Virus record (IMG/VR): IMGVR_UViG_3300021961_000548
Coordinates: 1-26,238 of that record
Strand: one strand, 5' to 3'
Length of the DNA stretch: 26,238 nucleotides
From: a virus
Position 1 is the stretch's first letter. Each line of letters begins with the position of its first letter. Both the position numbers and the translations under genes were made by a program. The notes under the pieces were generated by a model. That model ran no database searches. It was given only the letters and a program-made list of their open reading frames with translations, and had not been told where the DNA came from. Below are positions 6,730 to 15,649 of the stretch, piece by piece.

Positions 6730-9323
6730 AATTCTGCGTTTCGTTGTATTTTATTTACTCTATTCTGTACCTCTGTTACTTGGGTCTCACTCACTATAGC
6801 ATTGACAGTGATAGTCTGTCCTTGTTGCTGTCCTTCCTGTTGAGCACCTACGTTGTTCAAGTTGTTGCCACCTCCGAATAAGCTCACTGATGGTACTGCC
6901 ATCCCCCCTGTTGTTGTAGTACCTCCAAGTGATGGTTGACCAGGATCTGTTGGTGGTGTAGTTGATGTAAACTGTGTACCTGCAATCTTAGCTATGTTCA
7001 TGGCAGATGTCAAGGTAGCAAATGCAAGTGATGCAATACCAGCAGGGTTAGGTACAGGACCAATAGCTACAGGTGATGCAGCTAATGAGGCAGTAATTGC
7101 CTTACCAGCATCAATAATAGCAGCACTCAACTGTAATGATTTCATTATTTGAAACTCTTGCTTTGCTGCCTTCTCAGCCTCAACAGTACCTTCTTTTAGT
7201 TTTTTCTTTTTATTAGAAAATACTAAATCAGCTAATTGTGTTGCAGCAGCTTGACCTTTCTCAGCCCATTCAAATCCTTTATTGATAGCCTCAAATTGTT
7301 TCTCTCTTGCAGTTTTTTCAATCTCTACAATTTTATCAGCAGTTGCCTGTTCTGCTACTTCTTTTGCCTGTCTATATTTCTCCTCAATGGCTGCAATCTC
7401 TTCAACTGTTAGTTGCTTATTAGCTAACTCATTAAGTCTTTGTTTCTCAAGGGTGCTTAATTGTGTTTGAAGGAAGGACTCATTGGCCGCAATCTCTTGC
7501 TCCTTAGTACCTTTGAATCTCTCCAGTGCAAATGCCTCTGCTGACTGCTTAGTCTCAGCTGCTAATTGTTCAGCATCAAGTATCTTTTTAGCTGCTGCAA
7601 TCTTTATGTTGGTTCTTTGAGCTTCAATCTCCTCAATATCATTTGATAACTTATCCTCAATGTTTTTCCTTTGAGTAGCTGATAACTCATTATTGTCAAG
7701 TTCTATTCTTGCAGTAGTTTCAAGTACTTTTATCTTAGCAGATAGTTTTTCCTCTTCAGTTTTAGCATTGAGTAACAAACTTTCTGCCTCAGATTTCGCC
7801 TGTTCATTGCTTAGGTTTTTTTGCTTAGTATCAAAGTCCTCTTGTAGCTTTCTCTTCTTTTTATCATAGTCAGCTGCAATATTGAACAACTGGTCATTGC
7901 TTAATTTTAAGGTCTTTTGGTTTTTCTCCATGTACTTAACCTCTTCAGTAAGTGCTTTTACCTCAGCATCAACTCGAGCTTGAGTGCCTTCCTTAGTTAA
8001 GTTGATTTCCTTTTGATTAGCATCCTTAAGTTTTTTCAACTTACCCTCAATCAATTTCTCATACTCTGCCTGTTGCTCCTTAGCTCTACTTTGTGCCTCT
8101 TTATTGGCAGCCATAGCTGCATCACTTTGTTGTTTTTGTACCCTTGCATCTACTTTCTTTGCCTCATTAGCATAGTAATTTTTTACCTCAAGTTTAGCAG
8201 CTTCAAATCCAGCAGTATCTTGCTTCAAAGATTTTGCTAATCTTATCTGTACATCAAGATCGGCAAGTGCTTTTTGCTCATCAAGTTTAAATTGCTCTTT
8301 TGCTCTGGCATTCTCATCAGTCATGTTTTTTAACTTCCAAGATACCAGCACATCATTTTGCTTCCTGTTAATATCTATGATAGCCTTAGCCCTATTAGCC
8401 TCATTCTGCTCTATTGCTTTGTTTGAGTCAAGCCATGCCTGTCTTAATTTCTCTCTATCTTTTACCTGCTCCTCTGTTAGTTCACCACCTGCATCCTCAA
8501 TATCTTGATAGGCTTGTTGTTGCCTCTCAATAGATGCCTGTATGTCCTGTTGTTTTTGTTGCTCAATATCAAACTCAGACTCAGATGTGTTGATACGCAC
8601 ACCAAGTGCATCCTCCATCATCTTAATCTCTTGGTCAGTCATATCCTTAGTAAGGTTGAACAACTGTTTTCTATTATTGTAACTTTCCTCAATAGCCTTT
8701 CTTTTATCCTCTTCTGCTTGTTTAGTCACCTCTGCAGCTTCCTCTTCTGCATATGATGTCAATCCAAGCATATCTGTCAAGGCTTTAAATCCATCTATGA
8801 TAGCATTGATTGGTGCCATGATAGCCTTAAGTATTGCATCAAGTACCCCTATCTTTTTAAGAAAGTAACCTATTGCAACTACTATAGCAGTGATGACCGC
8901 AACTAATAAGAATATAGGGTTAGCAAGTATCTGCATTCCTAACTTAACGAATGCACCACCAATGGTCTTAATAGTACCCATCAATCCACTAAATCCTTTT
9001 GCCAAGTCACCAGGGTTTAGCTTGCCCATCACTTGGCTGAACACTTGAGCCTTCTGTTGTGCCTCTTCAAAGTCAAGACTCATCAATGAATCCTTGATAC
9101 CTCCGATAGAGTTACTCACCTGCTCAAACTTACTGCCAGAAGCAAAGACTGTCACTGCATCATTAGCATCAGATATCTTATCCTTGAGCTCCCCTGCCTT
9201 AGCAGATAGGGCTGCAATCTGTGCTGGGTCTGTGGCATCTGCAATAGCTCCCTTGAGGTCTCTCAACTCAGCCTTCATTGCACCAATGCCGGTAATCTTT
9301 AAGGGTATCTCTACTTCATTCAT
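6726..9323 (-). CDS. Tail tape measure protein
   Basis: 865 residues. The N-terminus (1-60) has helices with ALSAKAGELKDKISDANDAV. Residues about 121-195 form a hydrophobic stretch (IFLLVAVITAIVVAIGYFL) typical of tape measures, which may enter the host membrane during DNA ejection. Residues about 195-690 are highly charged and helical, rich in K, E, A and Q, consistent with a long coiled coil. A second small-residue segment (SAAIIDAGKAITASLAASP) follows, then a P/G/Q-rich tail. By the common rule of about 0.15 nm per residue the tail would be roughly 130 nm, which is inference. The gene starts one base after the tail hub stop and overlaps the next gene by 4 nt. Confidence 0.9.
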   Translation of the reverse strand: MNEVEIPLKITGIGAMKAELRDLKGAIADATDPAQIAALSAKAGELKDKISDANDAVTVFASGSKFEQVSNSIGGIKDSLMSLDFEEAQQKAQVFSQVMGKLNPGDLAKGFSGLMGTIKTIGGAFVKLGMQILANPIFLLVAVITAIVVAIGYFLKKIGVLDAILKAIMAPINAIIDGFKALTDMLGLTSYAEEEAAEVTKQAEEDKRKAIEESYNNRKQLFNLTKDMTDQEIKMMEDALGVRINTSESEFDIEQQKQQDIQASIERQQQAYQDIEDAGGELTEEQVKDREKLRQAWLDSNKAIEQNEANRAKAIIDINRKQNDVLVSWKLKNMTDENARAKEQFKLDEQKALADLDVQIRLAKSLKQDTAGFEAAKLEVKNYYANEAKKVDARVQKQQSDAAMAANKEAQSRAKEQQAEYEKLIEGKLKKLKDANQKEINLTKEGTQARVDAEVKALTEEVKYMEKNQKTLKLSNDQLFNIAADYDKKKRKLQEDFDTKQKNLSNEQAKSEAESLLLNAKTEEEKLSAKIKVLETTARIELDNNELSATQRKNIEDKLSNDIEEIEAQRTNIKIAAAKKILDAEQLAAETKQSAEAFALERFKGTKEQEIAANESFLQTQLSTLEKQRLNELANKQLTVEEIAAIEEKYRQAKEVAEQATADKIVEIEKTAREKQFEAINKGFEWAEKGQAAATQLADLVFSNKKKKLKEGTVEAEKAAKQEFQIMKSLQLSAAIIDAGKAITASLAASPVAIGPVPNPAGIASLAFATLTSAMNIAKIAGTQFTSTTPPTDPGQPSLGGTTTTGGMAVPSVSLFGGGNNLNNVGAQQEGQQQGQTITVNAIVSETQVTEVQNRVNKIQRNAEL

Positions 9324-9324
9324 G

Positions 9325-12105
9325 TTAATAAGTTCTTATTTCGATTGTTGCATATGTTAATAAGTCATCTGATAAGGCATCAAGTGATGTGTCTCTGGTC
9401 TCTATCCTTATCTGATTAGTGTTGTACCAGTACGCTGAACATAGTCCTGGGTCTGTTGTACCATTGAGCATGATGTATGTCATGTCAGCAGTTGGGAACG
9501 CACCTGTCAATGTACCTGCATATAGCCCTGTTGATAGTCTGGTCCATACAATGTCACCTAAGCTATTCTCAAGTACTGTAGCCGTTGGGTCACTTGTACT
9601 GCTCTGTAGTAGGTTAGCAATGTACCTCGAACTGTTCACCACTACAGCACCATTAATACTACCAGTCACAGTCAAGTTGCTCACCACCATACCATCATTC
9701 TCAAGGACTTGACCGTTGCCTACAATAACACCCTTAGTGCCAGCAGTCACAGTGTTGCCCTTACCAAACACCATTGCATCTGCACCAGGCATGATGACGT
9801 TGTTGTTCATACTCATGGTACGTAACATAGAGTCAACACCCACAGCTGTGATTGTATCACCTATAGGGTTGCCGTTGCCTGTCTGGTAGCGTGCAAGGTC
9901 AATCTCTGTATCTATGCTTATCAACTCCACCTTAGTGAGTTGGTTGTTGTTGGCGTTGTAGTCAGCTATCTTGTTGATGTTCCACCATGAGTTATCAATG
10001 TAGATCTTATCATTGAGCTTGAGTGACTGGATATCCACCTCATCAAGGTCAAAGTAAGCTATCAACATCTTACCTACGTTTATCTGGTTGACTGTCCTCC
10101 TCCAGTACAAGTTGTACAGGTTGTTAGCAGTCAGTGATACAGGCTCATAGAAGTAGTAATCATTCGTGCCAAAGTTGATGTCAAAGGTAGGAGTCAAGGC
10201 GTTGTTGAAATGTCCTAACATTGGATACTTAGTCAAGCCATACTGACCTGTTATACCAAAGTCCACAATGTCAAAGGGCTGGCATCCTTGCTCTCCTCCA
10301 TCATACAAGATACGGATGTTAGTATTCGGAGCTGAGCCTATTATGGCTGGAACATATGCCCCAAAGTTTGTAGGGTAGACTGGAGTAGGGGAGAACAGTA
10401 AAGCCTGAGTCTCAACATCCTTAACATATTCATTGTCAAAAGTATATTCTATCTGACCGTATATCTCACCAGTCGCTTGTGTGTATAACTTGTTGAAATT
10501 ATCGTCATCCTGTTCATAAGTTAACTTAAGTTTTTTCTTAGTCAAGTCTGGAAGGAACACCAATTCTTGAGGCTTATCCTTTGCCAGTTTACTTGACCAA
10601 TCCTTCTCAGCACCCGAATCATAGTACTCATCCCTATGTCTCAGTACAAGGTTATAGGGGTTGTCAATATCCTGCTCCACATACAGGTTGTACATCTGTA
10701 GGATAGACTTGACAAACTCTGATTGCTTAATCTCCACAGGTACATACTGGTTCATGGTCAACGTGCCACCTGTCACTTGTATGTTGTTGCTTGGCAGTAT
10801 CACCATGTTGATGGATGTCAAGTCAAGGACTACATTCACATCCACAAAGTTAGTCACTGTGACATCATACCAGAAACTGTTAGTCTGTATCTGTCCTGTT
10901 CCGTTACTATTATCAAAGCTCACTACCTCAACACCCACATCAAGTATCTGTATATCTCCTGCACTGATACCATTAGCGAACCCAGAGCCGTTATAAGCCA
11001 CAGGGATATTCAATGTATCTGCAAAACTTAACACCGTTGTACTACCATTAGGAAGGGGTGTTGTACTTGGGTATAGTACGCTTGAGCCATAGACTATAGC
11101 GTTACCACTACCTGCCACACTCACCCTTGCAAAGACTCTGTATCTGTTGTAGTTATCACCTACTGGATAGAGACTTGTCAAGTAGGCATTTGCTCCACTG
11201 GTATTGTCAAGTGAGATGCTACCACTCAATGTCAAGCTATACACATAGTGCTCACCTGCTGTTGAGTTAGTATTGAATGGTGAAGTGTACTCTCCAAGTG
11301 CTGGGTCAAAGATACCTTGAGTATCCACAAGCTCACTCCATCCAGAGTCAACTGACTCAATGAAAGTGACGTTGTATCCTGTTGCCTGTACGTTGGTTGT
11401 GGTCCATGTGTTGGTTGCCTCAACTCTGTAGTCATCATAGTTCTGGTCATTGGTATCACCATTGTATGGTATCAACAACTTATCGAAGTGTGCAGCAGTT
11501 AAGCCTGCCCATGTATATGTGAATCCTGCCACAGCGAATATCCTATCAAAGTAGGTCTTGGCGTAGATAGCTGGCTTGAAGTCATTTGCATTGAACACGT
11601 TAGTGTTGTTGTACGGCATCACATACTTATATCCATCTACCACAGTGTTGTCAAATGTGCCCGCTATAACTGATGAGTCAAACGCATGGTTGAGGTCAGA
11701 GAAATCTAAGTCAGTCAAGTTAACGTTAGTGATGGCTGTGAAGAACTCAGCTCTGCTGTCCTTAATCAATACAGTGTAACTCACCTCATCCTCATAGCTG
11801 TTGTTGGCCTGTACCTTGTTCACACTCACCAACTGCAGAAGAGCCTCATCCAAGATAGGCACTCCGTTCTGTATCACCTGACACTTAGTCAAGGCGTTAA
11901 GGTTGAACGTGCCTGCCTGTATGTTCACATCATAGTAGTGACCTAACAACTCATTGTTGTTCTTAGTGCCATCCAATGTGACAGTCTTTGAGAATGTACC
12001 CTTGCGAGCTGACAAGTCTCTGATGTCACCAATGTTGAACGTGATGGGTAGGGATAGAGTCTCAGCAACATCCAGCTCCCCTGTTGATAGTACTATCTTA
12101 ACCAT
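9325..12105 (-). CDS. Large tail/baseplate protein (926 aa)
   Basis: Begins MVKIVLSTGELDVAETLSLP, followed by FNIGDIRDLSARKGTFSKTV and LDGTKNNNELLGHYYDVN. This opening is a recurring family in Bacteroidota phages and is found after the tape measure in most maps. The middle (residues about 480-700) has a hub-like part with SEFVKSILQMYNLYVEQDI and KPQELVFLPDLTKKKLKL. Near residues 775-830 there is a beta-helix-like stretch (GADAMVFGKGNTVTAGTKGV) followed by SNLTVTGSINGAVV, as in fibre shafts and chaperone-domain fibres. It is probably a baseplate hub or tail-tip protein. The start lies within the last 8 nt of the 497-aa gene. Confidence 0.8.
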   Translation of the reverse strand: MVKIVLSTGELDVAETLSLPITFNIGDIRDLSARKGTFSKTVTLDGTKNNNELLGHYYDVNIQAGTFNLNALTKCQVIQNGVPILDEALLQLVSVNKVQANNSYEDEVSYTVLIKDSRAEFFTAITNVNLTDLDFSDLNHAFDSSVIAGTFDNTVVDGYKYVMPYNNTNVFNANDFKPAIYAKTYFDRIFAVAGFTYTWAGLTAAHFDKLLIPYNGDTNDQNYDDYRVEATNTWTTTNVQATGYNVTFIESVDSGWSELVDTQGIFDPALGEYTSPFNTNSTAGEHYVYSLTLSGSISLDNTSGANAYLTSLYPVGDNYNRYRVFARVSVAGSGNAIVYGSSVLYPSTTPLPNGSTTVLSFADTLNIPVAYNGSGFANGISAGDIQILDVGVEVVSFDNSNGTGQIQTNSFWYDVTVTNFVDVNVVLDLTSINMVILPSNNIQVTGGTLTMNQYVPVEIKQSEFVKSILQMYNLYVEQDIDNPYNLVLRHRDEYYDSGAEKDWSSKLAKDKPQELVFLPDLTKKKLKLTYEQDDDNFNKLYTQATGEIYGQIEYTFDNEYVKDVETQALLFSPTPVYPTNFGAYVPAIIGSAPNTNIRILYDGGEQGCQPFDIVDFGITGQYGLTKYPMLGHFNNALTPTFDINFGTNDYYFYEPVSLTANNLYNLYWRRTVNQINVGKMLIAYFDLDEVDIQSLKLNDKIYIDNSWWNINKIADYNANNNQLTKVELISIDTEIDLARYQTGNGNPIGDTITAVGVDSMLRTMSMNNNVIMPGADAMVFGKGNTVTAGTKGVIVGNGQVLENDGMVVSNLTVTGSINGAVVVNSSRYIANLLQSSTSDPTATVLENSLGDIVWTRLSTGLYAGTLTGAFPTADMTYIMLNGTTDPGLCSAYWYNTNQIRIETRDTSLDALSDDLLTYATIEIRTY

Positions 12106-13591
12106 TGATGATGTCGTTATTAGATAACCTAACTTGTAGCTGTTGCCTTATCAGATGCTTGTTCCGAACCCTCTGTATGTCGAAGGTGTTATTCAGTACA
12201 TTACAGCTCACATACTCAGTGCTCTCTGGGATGTGTATGATACAGCCATCCTCATCATAGAGTGGTATCCCATCCTCTGTGATGTGGTACACTACGTTCT
12301 TGATGTAAGTCTGTGGTGAGGTCACTAACTGCTGGAAGTAGATACCTTCATTCTCACTCATCCAGTTGGTGTTGAGGTCTATGGTCTTAGTCACTTGGGT
12401 GTTGTAATTAACAGTGCCTTGTTCATAAGTCTTGTACTTCCACTCTGAGCCAGTTACATATCCTGGCACATCCTTGTTGTAGGTCTCCCTCTTGATGTTG
12501 AGCTTCTCATAGCTCTTAAGCTGGAAGGCAAAGCTACTCCATGAACCCATCCTATCTAAGAACACGATGTGACTCTCAGAGATCAATACCCTCCTGTCTA
12601 TGTTGATGGCATACTTAATACTCTTCTGAGGGTTGAATATACCGTCACTGTAGTACACTCCATAGCTCTTAGTAGTTGGCTTGACAAGTGGAGCAGTGCC
12701 ACTTACTAAGGTCAGTGAGCCGTAGTTGTTAGGACCAACTGCCACACCCTTGATGTAGTCACCTCCTGTAATATCCTTGTAGAACACTGAGCCGTCATCA
12801 CTGGTGAAGTACAACCTTTTGTTGACAGTGATGTTGTCACCTCGTAGGTTCAGCCATAAGTCCTGCCCGGGGGTGCAACTGAATGATAGAGGCTGGTCAG
12901 TCAACCATCCCTTAGTAACACCGTCAAGCTCATAGTCAGTCTCATCCCAGTACGGCATCTCAAGCCATGGTTGCACACCATTGAACACATACTTGTCAAG
13001 GGTGCTTATGATGTCAAGGTCTATGGTCTTGCGGTTGTCAGCATACTTGACAGTGCCATTGATGGTGTCATCAGTCACATCTGCCCATAGTGCGTTAATC
13101 GTGAAGGAGGTAGTACCTGTGATTGCAGTCACAGTGTGCAGTCCTTCCACCGATGGGTTAGCTACACCTCCATCTGCCTGAGTGATGTTCACCTGGTCCC
13201 CCACTTGGAAGGGATGAGTCGCTGTTATCTCAACACTCCCTCCATTGTCAGTTAGTGATGCAGTATAGCTTAGGTCAAAGATATACTCTTCACCTATCCT
13301 TAGGTCATAGTTATAGTAGCTGTTGGTGGCATCATAGAAGGTGGTCACTGTGGGGTTGAAGTCAAAGGTTACCATGTTACTCAAGAGCTTACTCAAGTCT
13401 TGCTCACCATAGCCAGTGCCGAATGTTGGCAGTGCCTTGTAGTATCCTATCCTTGTTGCAGTGCCTGCCTCAAACACCTCAAAGATATATCTGAACCCTG
13501 CCTTGTTTACATTGGTTGAGTCCACTATGAACTTGACCTCATTGTACGCAGGAGTAAAGTCTTGAGGCTGTGCTATGAATGTTGTTGCCAT
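12098..13591 (-). CDS. Tail/baseplate protein (497 aa)
   Basis: Begins MATTFIAQPQDFTPAYNEVK, a start pattern (QPxDFxPAYNxxxF) that I recall from tail proteins of Bacteroidota phages. Residues 1-120 look like a beta sandwich with IGYYKALPTFGTGYGEQDLS. Residues about 115-180 resemble a short inserted domain (HPFQVGDQVNITQADG...GLHTVTAITGTTSFTI), of the kind found in tail proteins with carbohydrate- or protein-binding modules. The remainder is beta-rich, with SWSSFAFQLKSYEKLNIKRE and a charged C-terminus. Headed by late start element D. A distal tail or baseplate role is inferred from the next gene. Confidence 0.75.
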   Translation of the reverse strand: MATTFIAQPQDFTPAYNEVKFIVDSTNVNKAGFRYIFEVFEAGTATRIGYYKALPTFGTGYGEQDLSKLLSNMVTFDFNPTVTTFYDATNSYYNYDLRIGEEYIFDLSYTASLTDNGGSVEITATHPFQVGDQVNITQADGGVANPSVEGLHTVTAITGTTSFTINALWADVTDDTINGTVKYADNRKTIDLDIISTLDKYVFNGVQPWLEMPYWDETDYELDGVTKGWLTDQPLSFSCTPGQDLWLNLRGDNITVNKRLYFTSDDGSVFYKDITGGDYIKGVAVGPNNYGSLTLVSGTAPLVKPTTKSYGVYYSDGIFNPQKSIKYAINIDRRVLISESHIVFLDRMGSWSSFAFQLKSYEKLNIKRETYNKDVPGYVTGSEWKYKTYEQGTVNYNTQVTKTIDLNTNWMSENEGIYFQQLVTSPQTYIKNVVYHITEDGIPLYDEDGCIIHIPESTEYVSCNVLNNTFDIQRVRNKHLIRQQLQVRLSNNDIING

Positions 13592-13603
13592 ACCTATATT
13601 GTA
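13589..13603 (-). promoter_or_regulatory. Late start element, copy D (TACAATATAGGT + ATG)
   Basis: Minus strand TACAATATAGGTATG, ending in the start codon of the 497-aa tail gene. TAACA begins exactly 20 bp upstream of TACAAT (13619-13623) and coincides with the TAA stop of the terminase gene. The gap between genes is only 29 bp. Confidence 0.7.
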
Positions 13604-13620
13604 TCTTGAAGTGAATCCTG

Positions 13621-14772
13621 TTAGAAGGCTAAGTAACTGTCATCAGTGTAGTACTCCTGCTTGATGTAGGTAGCTGCATATCGGATGGCATCCATGGCAT
13701 CATCCCATAACTTGACAGGCTCATCTGTGATGGTATCCCCTATCTTTTTCCACTTGTAATTCTCGTACTCCTTCTTGAGTGCGGGGTGGTCTTCACATAT
13801 CACGCCAAAGGTCTTGATGTTATCTATCCCTTTCTTCACCACCTTGTTGGCATTCTCAATGTAGTACCCTGCCCTATCTATCTCAGCAATGGTCTCTGGT
13901 CTTGAGTAGTCAGCCAGTATGTTCACACTCTTGTCAATGCCTAACTGGTCCATACGAGCAATGAGGTCAGTGGTGGTGAGGTAGCTCTCATATATCACAG
14001 GCTCAATGTAGATGTCCTTATCTCTCCAGTACACCCTCACCAATGCAGTAGGGTGATTGTATCCGAAGTCAAGACCATAGACAAAGGAGGTGAACTTAGC
14101 AGGCCTATGCTTGACAAAGGACCAGTTACTGTAGATGTTGCTCTTAGAGATAGCCTTCTCCCCAAGTGCGTATATCTGGTACTGTGCCTCATCTGTCCTC
14201 TTCAAGTCCTCTATCTGTCGCTTGATGCTATCTGGTAGGAACGGGTTATCCTTGTAGGTTGACTTGATAAGTACACTCTCATCTGGTGGCAGTTCATACA
14301 GCCATGAGTTAGATTCCGATGGGTTGTAGTCAAAGATTAGCTTGCCCTCTGTCCTCATGTTCAGCTGAGTAAAGTCATCATAGTACAGCTCATTAGCCTC
14401 ATTGCACCATGCAAGGTCTCTCTTCCTACCTCGTATCTTTTGCTCATCATCCACTGAGAAGAATTCCACAATAGAGCCATTGTCAAAGGTGTAGATGTGC
14501 TCAGACTTATTGTGCTTGGTCACCTCGTAGATATCCAAGTCCTTCATGATCTCAAGGAAGTCTCTCATCACTGTAGCTCTGAGTGCCGGGAAGGTCTTGC
14601 GTATGATGCTCACCACCTTGCCTCTGTTCTGTAGGCAGTAGACTATTATCAGCTGGCAAAGGCTGTAGGTCTTGCTTGACCTTGAGCCACCTTCATTGAT
14701 TATGAATCTATGGTCTGGGCTTGTCAGTGCCTCGTAGTTCCTCTCGAAGATGTGTGTTGCTTTTATTTCCAT
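13621..14772 (-). CDS. terL: Terminase large subunit
   Basis: 383 residues, shorter than average but complete. Walker A is EGGSRSSKT (27-35), Walker B with catalytic glutamate is DLAWCNEANEL (119-129), and the coupling region FDYNPSESNSWLY follows. The C-terminal RNase H-like nuclease has D235 in YGLDFGYNHPTA, D288 in ILADYSRPE and D357/D361 in DDAMDAIRYA. This is the PBSX-like type of phage terminase. It packages the genome and cuts concatemers at the portal. The gene follows terS after a 50-bp gap with a weak palindrome and no start element of its own. Confidence 0.95.
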   Translation of the reverse strand: MEIKATHIFERNYEALTSPDHRFIINEGGSRSSKTYSLCQLIIVYCLQNRGKVVSIIRKTFPALRATVMRDFLEIMKDLDIYEVTKHNKSEHIYTFDNGSIVEFFSVDDEQKIRGRKRDLAWCNEANELYYDDFTQLNMRTEGKLIFDYNPSESNSWLYELPPDESVLIKSTYKDNPFLPDSIKRQIEDLKRTDEAQYQIYALGEKAISKSNIYSNWSFVKHRPAKFTSFVYGLDFGYNHPTALVRVYWRDKDIYIEPVIYESYLTTTDLIARMDQLGIDKSVNILADYSRPETIAEIDRAGYYIENANKVVKKGIDNIKTFGVICEDHPALKKEYENYKWKKIGDTITDEPVKLWDDAMDAIRYAATYIKQEYYTDDSYLAF

Positions 14773-14782
14773 AGCAAAGCCA

Positions 14783-14798
14783 CTACCTAATTAGATAG
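14783..14798 (-). other. Short imperfect palindrome between terS and terL
   Basis: CTACCTAATTAGATAG is a 16-bp palindrome with one mismatched pair, centred on AATT, in the 50-bp gap before terL. It could be a protein site or an RNA hairpin on the minus strand, where the mismatch becomes G-U. I have no further support. Confidence 0.25.
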
Positions 14799-14822
14799 TA
14801 TTTATTAACAATTATAAGTTAG

Positions 14823-15242
14823 TTACTTTACTATAGTAACCTTAATATCAGAGATAGACTGACCATTGCTGGTAACATCTACAGTATCAGTCACACCTGT
14901 TACCCTTGCTGTAAGGTTAGGTGCTTTATATTTTCCTGTCATAGTTCCACTCACATGATCATGAGTCCATTCATTTCGTATATGCGTTGTGACTCCCAGA
15001 TATGCGTTGTACTCCTTATCTTGATTATCCAGATATTGCTTAACTCCATGCCCATAATTCTCAAATACCCAAGCCTCAAATCCCCATCTTGTCAATGGTT
15101 TTTGAACAGGTAAATAAAGTACTTCACCTGTTTTATTATTAGCTACAGGTAACAAGTCATAAATCCCTTGTGCATAAGCCTTATACTTATCCCACATGGC
15201 CTTTAAGTCCTCTGGAGTCTCTATGTATTTATGCTTGGCCAT
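14823..15242 (-). CDS. terS: Terminase small subunit
   Basis: 139 residues from the ATG at 15242, beginning MAKHKYIETPEDLKAMWDKY. A longer form from 15299 would add 19 residues but would overlap the upstream gene by 71 nt; the shorter start leaves a 14-nt overlap and an AAGG in front. The ETPEDLKAMWDKYKAY opening, the PVQKPLTRWGFEAWVFENYG segment, and the NLTARVTGVTDTVDV region match a small-terminase family (DNA-packaging gp3 type) in Bacteroidota phages. It recognises the packaging site and stimulates TerL. Position directly before terL supports the call. Confidence 0.75.
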   Translation of the reverse strand: MAKHKYIETPEDLKAMWDKYKAYAQGIYDLLPVANNKTGEVLYLPVQKPLTRWGFEAWVFENYGHGVKQYLDNQDKEYNAYLGVTTHIRNEWTHDHVSGTMTGKYKAPNLTARVTGVTDTVDVTSNGQSISDIKVTIVK

Positions 15243-15501
15243 TAGCCTTAGGTTTGCGTTTCTTTTTAGGTTTCGGAGTAGCCTCTGGTATTGGTCCATC
15301 TACAGCCTTGTACTCTATCACAGTGACCTCTGGTACAGTGGTAGTCACCACCTCTTCAAAGATATGCTTGAGCCCGATAGACTGGTAGTACTTAACCTTG
15401 TTCATGTCAATCTTATCCACCACTATTGTGCGAGTTCCTAAGATGCGATCATACACCTTCACAGTAGTTCCGATGTATTCTTGTTTAATTTTGTAAGTCA
15501 T
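15229..15501 (-). CDS. Small basic-tailed phage protein (90 aa)
   Basis: Begins MTYKIKQEYIGTTVKVYDRI. The N-terminal 45 residues resemble a small SH3- or OB-like beta fold, with MNKVKYYQSIGLKHIFEE, a phrase I have seen in small phage proteins upstream of terminases. The C-terminus (PKPKKKRKPKANGQA) is strongly basic and may bind DNA. The gene overlaps the two-TM gene by 17 nt and terS by 14 nt. No function is known to me. Confidence 0.7.
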   Translation of the reverse strand: MTYKIKQEYIGTTVKVYDRILGTRTIVVDKIDMNKVKYYQSIGLKHIFEEVVTTTVPEVTVIEYKAVDGPIPEATPKPKKKRKPKANGQA

Positions 15502-15649
15502 TTTGTTGTATTATAATGAATATTAGATATGCTCCTATTGTTGCACCTGCGAACTTGAACAGCAGATACACATTCTCATTGAACAGTGCCAGCACCACAC
15601 CCCAAGCAAGGATGTAAGTGATTAAGCCTATAATGTCAACACTCTTCAT
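15485..15649 (-). CDS. Small protein with two membrane segments; first late gene
   Basis: 54 residues, beginning MKSVDIIGLITYILAWGVVL. Two hydrophobic segments are seen, residues about 5-22 and 30-48, separated by a short polar loop (NENVY), with QQNDLQN at the end. This is the size and layout of a class II-like holin, but nothing else points to lysis, so a membrane protein of unknown role is the safe call. The ATG is the end of late start element E, which lies inside the coding end of the sigma-like gene. The conserved element in front of this start is the main reason to believe the ORF. Confidence 0.65.
   Translation of the reverse strand: MKSVDIIGLITYILAWGVVLALFNENVYLLFKFAGATIGAYLIFIIIQQNDLQN

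Noticed and set aside
15229-15299. Longer terS start at 15299
   Set aside because: It would overlap the upstream gene by 71 nt, and the conserved part begins at the ATG at 15242.
15485-15649. Firm holin call for the two-TM protein
   Set aside because: Topology fits, but no endolysin or spanin lies near, so only a membrane protein is claimed.
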